Origin: Pseudooceanicola sp.
GTDB lineage: Bacteria > Pseudomonadota > Alphaproteobacteria > Rhodobacterales > Rhodobacteraceae
Length of the DNA: 44,736 nucleotides
Direction of reading: 5' to 3'
Assembly: GCF_029213205.1 (NCBI RefSeq)
Contig: NZ_JARGNH010000025.1
Coordinates: 1-44,736 of the forward strand
Position 1 is the first letter of the stretch. The number at the start of each line of letters is the position of its first letter. A program made the position numbers and the translations under genes. Shown here piece by piece: positions 39,166 to 44,736 of this stretch. A model generated the notes under the pieces. It did no database searches and was not told where the DNA came from. It worked only from the letters and a program-made list of their open reading frames with translations.

Positions 39166-39172
39166 AACCCCC

Positions 39173-42100
39173 ATGTCCAAGCCCAAACCGGCAAAAACGG
39201 CTCTCTCAATCTCCGACACTGACCTCGCCTCTGCCCTCGTGCAGATCGGTGCGGAGGTCGACCACCAACCCCTGCGCAGCTCAGCGCTGGCGCGCATCAT
39301 GCGCGAGACGTTTCATGGCAGTGATGCCGGGGGCGCCTGGGACTGGCGCATAGCCTATGACATGATGCAGGCTGCGGCCATCCAGGTGCTGCTGGGTGGG
39401 GACGGCGCGGCAGGTGACATCGCCGCTGCAAAGCTCCTTGCCTCACGGCTTCTCACGGAAACCCGCCGGTCAGAGCAGCAGATCCGGCTGCAGCAGTTTT
39501 CCACGCCGCTGCCATTTGCGGCGCTGGTCTTGCGGGCTGCGGCGATCCGCAAGGGCGAGACCGTTCTGGAGCCCTCGGCTGGCACCGGTGCCCTGGCTGC
39601 TTTCGCTGCCCAAACCGGTGCCACGGTTGTGCTCAATGAGATCGACCCCTTTCGCCAGCACCTCCTGCGCGCGGTTTTCGGCGGCGAGGTGACGGGCCAT
39701 GACGGCGAGCATATCGACGATCTGCTGCAGACGCCGGTTCTACCCGACGTCGTGGTGATGAACCCGCCCTTCGCCTCCTCGGTCGACCGATCCCGCGACA
39801 AGCACATCGCTGCCAAACATCTCATTGCGGCTGCAAAGCGCCTGGCACCAGGTGGGCGCCTGGTGGCGATCATGCCGCCGGGGTTCACGCCCGAACGCGA
39901 TGCCGCGCATTGGTCCCGCGCCTGCGGTCTCCTGACGCCACGATTGGCGCTGACGATGCCGGGGCAGGTCTACCGCAAGCTCGGCACCTCTGTCGAAACC
40001 CAGCTCATGGTCTTCGACAAGGTGCAGGAGGGCGGCGAGATGATCCGCGCCACTTTGTGCGATCTGGATGAAGCCCTTCCATTTGTCGATGCCGTGGCCG
40101 CAACACGGACCGAGATGAGCCCGGCCCAACGGGTTGAAGCGATCCCTCATGCTCGGCCGACCGTTCGATCATCTGTCCCGCGCAAGACCGCTGCTGGTGT
40201 TATCACCGCCCCCACAGCCAGTGCCAATGCCGTCCGTCCGCTCAGCTTCACGAGCCTTCAGACCCCGCGCAACAACATGCCCATCTCGGACATCTATGCG
40301 CGCTACCGTCCGCAACGGATCAAGATTGCGGATGCGCAGGAACATCCCACGCCGCTCGTTGAAAGCATCGCCATGGCCTCGGTTGCCCCGCCCATGCCCT
40401 CAAATACGGGCCGTGATGACTTGCGCCTGCCCGCACGGTTGATCGAGGAGGGACATCTCTCCGAGGCGCAGCTGGAAACCATCATCATGGCGCATGACGC
40501 CCATCGGCGCGACCTGCCGGGTCGGTTCGCGATCGATGACGACCAGACCAAGCTGACGCGCGCCGATGATGACCCGGATGCACGTGCCTATCGCCTTGGC
40601 TATTTCCTCGGTGACGGCACCGGTTGCGGCAAGGGGCGCGAATGCGCGGGGCTCATTCTCGTGAACTGGCTTTCCGGGCGCAGGAAGGCGATCTGGGTCT
40701 CCAAATCCGCCACGCTCATCGAGGACGCCATCCGCGACTGGACCGATCTCGGCGGCTCGCCTGCCGACATTCAGCCACTTTCCAAATGGAAACCGGACCA
40801 GCCGGTCCCTATGGGCGACGGTATCCTCTTCGTCACCTACGCCACGCTGCGGTCCGCGGGCAAATGCGGCACCACGCGACTGAGCCAGATCCTCGCCTGG
40901 ATGGGCGAAGACTTTGAAGGCGTACTGGCCTTTGATGAGGCCCATGCCATGCAGAACGCGGCCGGGTCCGAGCAGGGCAGGGGGGTCAAACCCTCCCAGC
41001 AGGGCCTTGCTGGCCTGCGGCTGCAACTGGCAGCACCCCGCGCTCGCGTCTTCTACATCTCGGCCACGGGTGCCACGAGCGTGCACAACCTGGCCTATGC
41101 CGCGCGGCTGGGGCTCTGGGGGCAGGGCCCCGAATACCCCTTCCCAAGCCGCGAGAGCTTCGTTTCTGCGATGGAAGCCGGCGGTGTCGCTGCCATGGAG
41201 GTGGTCGCGCGCGATCTCAAGACGCTCGGGCTTTACACGGCGCGTGCCCTCAGTTTTGATGGTGTGGAGTATGACGTGCTCGAACACGCGCTCACTCCGG
41301 TCCAGATCGAGGTCTATGACGCCTACGCTGGAGCGTTTCGCACCATCCACCACAATCTCGAAGCCGCGCTGACGGCGACCGGCGTCAACGACGCCTCGGG
41401 CGAGACCAATGCGTCGGCCGCACGCGCCTCGGCCAAGTCCCGCTTCGAAAGCACGAAACAGCGCTTCTTCAACCATCTCCTGATGGGCATGAAGGCTCCA
41501 AGCATTATCCGCGCCATCGAGGACGATCTGGCGGCGGGCAAGGCTTGCGTCATCCAGGTGGTCTCGACGGGTGAGAGCCTGCTGAAACGTCGACTTGAGA
41601 CGATGGATCCCGAGGATGAACTCGTCGAGGGTGCCTTGACGCCGCGCGACTATGTTCTCGGCTACCTCGAACAGGCCTTCCCAATCCATGCTCAAAAGCT
41701 CGTGGAGATCGATGGCAATATGGTGGCCGAGCCGCTCCGCGATGAAACTGGCGCGCTGGTTGTCTCCCGCGAAGCGCTTGCCCTGCGCGATGCGGCCATG
41801 ATGGAGTTGATGACGCTCGCCCCGATCCCCTCGGCGCTGGATCAGATCCTCTGGGCCTTTGGCGACGAGGCAGTTGCCGAGGTCACGGGTCGATCGATCC
41901 GGCCCCTCAAGGCCGAGGATGGACATCTCTTCATCGAGAAGCGCGCCGCCAGCAGTAATTCGTCCGAGACCCAAGCCTTCATGGATGGCGAGAAGGATAT
42001 CCTGATCTTTTCTGACGCGGGCGGGACGGGGCGCTCCTATCATGCGGCGCAAACGGCGAAGAACCAGAAACGGCGGCGGCACTACCTGTTGGAGCCCGGC

Positions 42101-43435
42101 TGGCGCGCCGATGCGGCCATCCAGGGGTTGGGCCGTACGCATCGCTCGGCCCAGGTCAGCGCGCCTTTCTTCCGGGTCTGCACCTCGGATGTGCATGGCG
42201 AAAAGCGTTTCACCTCGACTATAGCCAAGCGCCTCGACCAGCTGGGGGCCTTGACCAAGGGTCAGCGCGAGACCGGCTCGCAGGGCATGTTCCGGGAGGA
42301 GGACAATCTCGAAAGCCCGATCGCGCGGGCGGCGCTGCGTGGGTATTTCGCCGATCTTGCCGCCGGGCGCGCTGAGGCGATGAGCTACGAGAGCTTCACC
42401 GACTGGACAGCCCTGCGGCTGATCGACAAGGACGGGGTGCTGCTCGAGGAATTGCCGCCGATCCAGCGGTTTCTGAACCGGGTTCTGGCCCTGCCCATCC
42501 ACATGCAGAACGCGCTCTTTGCCGAGTTCATGCGCCGGATTGCCGATCAGACTGAACGGGCGCGCGCGGCGGGCACGCTCGATCTCGGCGTGGAAACCCT
42601 ACGTGGCGAAAAGATCGAGCAGGTCTCCACCGAGGATCTCTGGACCTGCCCGAAATCCGGCGCGGTGACGCGGATCATCGGACTTGAGGTGACGGACCCG
42701 GTCCACGTGCTGTCAGCGGATGGCGCCCTGTCGCGAAATCCCGACAAGCTGCCGATGGTCAACCGCGCTTCCGGTCGCGCCGGGCTCATTTCGGCGCGCC
42801 CCATGCAGATGTATGACGAGGACATCGTCACGCTAATGCGCAAGGCGGTGCGGCCAAACGGGTCCAGCTATCTGGAGGAGACGCGGTTTGAGTCTTCTGC
42901 CTGGGAAGACATCGGAAGGCCCGAGTTTGCAAGGCTTTGGGATGCCGAGGCAGCGTCCCTGCCAAAAACCACCACGACCAAGCTCTACCTGCTGACCGGG
43001 CTGCTGCTGCCGATCTGGAAGGACATTCCGACCACCAATGAGCGCATCTACCGGGTCACGCCCGATGGGGCGACCGCCATGATCGGGCGCACGCTGAGCG
43101 AGGAAGGGGCGGCCGCGCTGCGCGCCCGCTTCCTCGTGTCCAACCCGCAAACACCGCAGGAGATGTTGACCACCGCCCTCGGCACCACCGCGCCTGTCGA
43201 TCTGGGCCGGGGTCTCACCTTGACCCGTCGCCGTGTCGCAGGCGAGATGCGCCTCGAGCTGGGCGGCGCGGATCGGGGCATGATCGACGGCCTCAAGGCC
43301 CTCGGCTGCTTTACCGAGATCATCGCCTTCCAGCTGCGGGTGTTCCTGCCGCATGGTGACGGGATCGATACGGGAAGCATTCTGGCCCGGATCGTGGGGC
43401 AGCGAGCCGCTAGAGCTGCAGAACAAGCCGCCTGA
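39173..43435 (+). CDS. N6-adenine methyltransferase / strawberry-notch helicase fusion
   Basis: 1420-aa fusion. The N-terminal class I methyltransferase has SAM loop VLEPSAGTG (131-139) and NPPF (197-200), the N6-adenine catalytic motif. The strawberry-notch superfamily 2 helicase core follows: nucleotide loop GDGTGCGKG (480-488), DEAH (588-591), and GLGRTHRS (985-992) as motif VI. The length and order match methylase-helicase proteins of plasmids and the DarB-like phage P1 protein, which protects injected DNA from type I restriction. The start with ribosome site AAAGGAAA is at 39173; the open frame extends to 39065 through the leader. A protection role for plasmid DNA is strongly suggested but inferred. 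Confidence 0.9.
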   Translation: MSKPKPAKTALSISDTDLASALVQIGAEVDHQPLRSSALARIMRETFHGSDAGGAWDWRIAYDMMQAAAIQVLLGGDGAAGDIAAAKLLASRLLTETRRSEQQIRLQQFSTPLPFAALVLRAAAIRKGETVLEPSAGTGALAAFAAQTGATVVLNEIDPFRQHLLRAVFGGEVTGHDGEHIDDLLQTPVLPDVVVMNPPFASSVDRSRDKHIAAKHLIAAAKRLAPGGRLVAIMPPGFTPERDAAHWSRACGLLTPRLALTMPGQVYRKLGTSVETQLMVFDKVQEGGEMIRATLCDLDEALPFVDAVAATRTEMSPAQRVEAIPHARPTVRSSVPRKTAAGVITAPTASANAVRPLSFTSLQTPRNNMPISDIYARYRPQRIKIADAQEHPTPLVESIAMASVAPPMPSNTGRDDLRLPARLIEEGHLSEAQLETIIMAHDAHRRDLPGRFAIDDDQTKLTRADDDPDARAYRLGYFLGDGTGCGKGRECAGLILVNWLSGRRKAIWVSKSATLIEDAIRDWTDLGGSPADIQPLSKWKPDQPVPMGDGILFVTYATLRSAGKCGTTRLSQILAWMGEDFEGVLAFDEAHAMQNAAGSEQGRGVKPSQQGLAGLRLQLAAPRARVFYISATGATSVHNLAYAARLGLWGQGPEYPFPSRESFVSAMEAGGVAAMEVVARDLKTLGLYTARALSFDGVEYDVLEHALTPVQIEVYDAYAGAFRTIHHNLEAALTATGVNDASGETNASAARASAKSRFESTKQRFFNHLLMGMKAPSIIRAIEDDLAAGKACVIQVVSTGESLLKRRLETMDPEDELVEGALTPRDYVLGYLEQAFPIHAQKLVEIDGNMVAEPLRDETGALVVSREALALRDAAMMELMTLAPIPSALDQILWAFGDEAVAEVTGRSIRPLKAEDGHLFIEKRAASSNSSETQAFMDGEKDILIFSDAGGTGRSYHAAQTAKNQKRRRHYLLEPGWRADAAIQGLGRTHRSAQVSAPFFRVCTSDVHGEKRFTSTIAKRLDQLGALTKGQRETGSQGMFREEDNLESPIARAALRGYFADLAAGRAEAMSYESFTDWTALRLIDKDGVLLEELPPIQRFLNRVLALPIHMQNALFAEFMRRIADQTERARAAGTLDLGVETLRGEKIEQVSTEDLWTCPKSGAVTRIIGLEVTDPVHVLSADGALSRNPDKLPMVNRASGRAGLISARPMQMYDEDIVTLMRKAVRPNGSSYLEETRFESSAWEDIGRPEFARLWDAEAASLPKTTTTKLYLLTGLLLPIWKDIPTTNERIYRVTPDGATAMIGRTLSEEGAAALRARFLVSNPQTPQEMLTTALGTTAPVDLGRGLTLTRRRVAGEMRLELGGADRGMIDGLKALGCFTEIIAFQLRVFLPHGDGIDTGSILARIVGQRAARAAEQAA

Positions 43436-43445
43436 AAAGTCAAAG
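43434..43445 (+). repeat. GAAAAG-AAAG leader motif, copy 4
   Basis: GAAAAGTCAAAG overlaps the helicase stop codon and heads the 121-nt leader of 43557, followed by AGCTTCC. It matches GAAAAG(T/C)GAAAG at 32423, 34250 and 39112. A GATCGG/CCGATC hairpin lies downstream in the same leader (about 43470-43490). Confidence 0.5.
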
Positions 43446-43556
43446 CGAGCTTCCGGTCGGGCGGCGTGGATCGGGATTTGGCCGATCTGCGCTTTCCGGA
43501 TGCGCGCTGACCAATGCCAGGCCCGGCCCCCCAACTTCAGATAAGAGGACAGACCC

Positions 43557-43943
43557 ATGACCAATCCCCAAATGGACTATGCCGCAATGGCGGCTCAATG
43601 GCGTGCAGAGCGCGAAACCACCTTGAAGGCGACTCGAGCGGAACTGCTCGCGCAACTACGTGCGCTTGGCATCAGCGAGGTCACTGCCGAATACGAAGGC
43701 TATGGCGACTCCGGCAATGTCGAGGATGTGACGGTGCAGCCTGCAGAGGTCCAACTGCCGGAGCCGCTTGCCACAGAGGTTGGCGACTTCGCCTGGTCGC
43801 TCGCCTATCACCATCACCCAGGGTTCGAGAACAACGAGGGCGGCTACGGCACGCTGACCTGGGACTTGCGCAACGACAGCATCACCCTCGATCACGCCGA
43901 CCGCTATGTCGAATGCTCGCACAGCTATGACGAGGGGCTGTGA
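43557..43943 (+). CDS. DUF6878-like plasmid protein
   Basis: 128-aa protein resembling the DUF6878 family (tentative). It has an N-terminal helix (MAAQWRAERETTLKATRAELLAQLR), then ISEVTAEYEGYGDSGNVEDV, FAWSLAYHHHPGFENNEGGYGTLTWDL and a final ITLDHADRYVECSHSYDEGL. Acidic, cytosolic. It is the first gene of a two-gene unit with the DUF6915-like protein (stop and start 1 nt apart). Ribosome site AGAGGACAG. Function unknown. Confidence 0.75.
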   Translation: MTNPQMDYAAMAAQWRAERETTLKATRAELLAQLRALGISEVTAEYEGYGDSGNVEDVTVQPAEVQLPEPLATEVGDFAWSLAYHHHPGFENNEGGYGTLTWDLRNDSITLDHADRYVECSHSYDEGL

Positions 43944-43944
43944 G

Positions 43945-44406
43945 ATGGCCCATCCGCTTCATCATGCCGAAAGCTCTGCCCGGAAATTCGGCGGGGTGCC
44001 ATCTGACTATCAGGCTGTGCACGATTGGTTTGACGCCTCGAAAGAGCACCTCGCGCTCTTCACGCACCGAGCCATGCGCCACCATGCCCAAGGCCTGTTC
44101 GAGGCCGAACGTGTCTTCGGCCTGACCCTGACCAATAGCGCAGGTCGGGACATTCCCGTGCGCTGGATCGGCGAGCAGCATGTCCGCGAAGACTGTCAGG
44201 GCCGTATCCCGAGCATGGCGGACTGGCTGCGACGGATACAGCCTGAGCCATGGATGGCCAATGGCCATATCGACCGGCATGCCGGCGATGAGCCCTGCGG
44301 CGACCCAAGGGTTGCCTGGGCCTCCGAGGTTGCCGCCGGAAGAACGGTTCTTGGTCTGAAGGATTGGATGGCGGCGCGCGCGACGCAAACCACGCGAAGC
44401 GCCTGA
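43945..44406 (+). CDS. DUF6915-like plasmid protein
   Basis: 153-aa protein resembling the DUF6915 family (tentative): MAHPLHHAESSARKFGG, DYQAVHDWFDASKEHLALFTHRAMRHHAQGLFEAERVFG, and IPVRWIGEQHVREDCQGRIPSMADWLRRIQPEPWM. Conserved histidines (RHH and EQH) could bind metal. It starts 1 nt after the previous stop, so translation is coupled. The last 35 residues are variable. Function unknown; the family recurs in the same plasmid neighbourhoods. Confidence 0.78.
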   Translation: MAHPLHHAESSARKFGGVPSDYQAVHDWFDASKEHLALFTHRAMRHHAQGLFEAERVFGLTLTNSAGRDIPVRWIGEQHVREDCQGRIPSMADWLRRIQPEPWMANGHIDRHAGDEPCGDPRVAWASEVAAGRTVLGLKDWMAARATQTTRSA

Positions 44407-44425
44407 CAGCTCTCGGCTCTTTGCA

Positions 44426-44478
44426 AAACGAATGCTGCATGGAAGCCCGGTCGGAAGATCGGGCTTCTTGCGTCGTTT
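44426..44478 (+). promoter_or_regulatory. two-tier hairpin leader of the last gene
   Basis: AAACGA (44426-44431) pairs with TCGTTT (44473-44478) and GAAGCCCG (44442-44449) with CGGGCTTC (44460-44467). Both stems are perfect and nested. The inner hairpin with TTCTTG could also act as a terminator for the preceding pair of genes. Confidence 0.5.
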
Positions 44479-44506
44479 CCCCACCATTCTTCTTAAGGAG
44501 GATCAC

Positions 44507-44736
44507 ATGACACTCGATGACATCAAGGCGGCCGTCGATGCCGGGCAGACCGTGCATTGGGCCAATACCGGCTACGTTGTCCACAAGGACCGGCTCGGTC
44601 AGTACCTCATTACCTACGTGCCGAATGGTAGCTGCATCGGCCTGACCGACCGGGGTGGGCAAAGGTTGAACGGCAAAGAGACGGAGTTCTTCATCGCGCG
44701 ATCGGAGGACGGCGCGGAAAATCCGGGCAGCCAATC
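44507..44736 (+). CDS. small conserved plasmid protein, incomplete at window end
   Basis: An ATG at 44507 with an excellent AAGGAGG ribosome site opens a frame that is still open at the window edge (76 codons visible). It reads MTLDDIKAAVDAGQTVHWAN, then YVVHKDRLGQYLITYVPNGS and IGLTDRGGQRLNGKETEFFIA. The protein is small and soluble, of a type seen beside ParB-domain and DUF6915-like genes. Its true end and function are unknown. Confidence 0.75.
   Translation, partial: MTLDDIKAAVDAGQTVHWANTGYVVHKDRLGQYLITYVPNGSCIGLTDRGGQRLNGKETEFFIARSEDGAENPGSQ

Noticed and set aside
39065-39172. N-terminal extension of the methylase-helicase
   Set aside because: This stretch contains the leader stems and the ribosome site for ATG 39173, and has no family similarity.

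Overview
The window looks like part of a large, GC-rich plasmid or chromid of an alphaproteobacterium, most likely a Rhodobacterales (Paracoccus/Roseobacter-like) host. The basis is a complete repABC replication and partition cassette with parS palindromes and a repB-repC antisense RNA, the family types and codon use, and a set of small plasmid DUF genes. No relaxase, oriT or type IV secretion gene is visible, so self-transfer cannot be judged here.

Layout. (1) 1-5095: serine recombinase, candidate DnaA boxes, then repA-repB-ctRNA-repC with two perfect 16-bp parS palindromes. (2) 5194-8496, 19753-20258 and 32400-44736: three pieces of one plus-strand block typical of plasmid leading or anti-restriction regions. 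It holds two long ParB-domain proteins, SSB, ArdC, a strawberry-notch helicase/methyltransferase of about 1420 aa and many small proteins (DUF3768-, DUF3085-, DUF6927-, DUF6878- and DUF6915-like). A HEPN/Abi gene sits in it on the opposite strand. The ssb gene carries a 1-nt frameshift that removes the acidic DDEIPF tail. (3) Cargo 1, 8508-19383: an IS630 remnant, a QseBC-like two-component system, two paralogous PepSY proteins, a b-type cytochrome, a DUF2271 protein with a TGAS flavinylation motif, a PepSY-flavodoxin-diflavin reductase fusion, ApbE, and a P1B-4 metal ATPase. (4) A parDE-type toxin-antitoxin pair plus a small gene, 20347-21338. (5) Cargo 2, 21674-31206: a quinone/electrophile-detoxification cluster (WrbA, two pirins, two glutathionyl-hydroquinone reductases, GNAT, VOC, DoxX, F420-reductase-like protein, two LysR regulators), followed by a second IS630 remnant and an RcnB-like protein.

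How the parts work together. Cargo 1 reads as a self-regulated extracytoplasmic flavin/heme redox module: one 18-bp operator (CTGAC-N3-AAGCTGAAGC) occurs twice in the divergent regulator/PepSY promoter and once in each of two 50-bp repeats ahead of downstream genes. The adjacent P1B-4 ATPase suggests iron or another divalent metal. The plus-strand plasmid block is marked by strongly structured 5' leaders. In several the Shine-Dalgarno sequence lies in the 3' arm of a stem, and four contain a GAAAAG(T/C)(G/C)AAAG motif. These leaders are the least explained recurring signal in the window.
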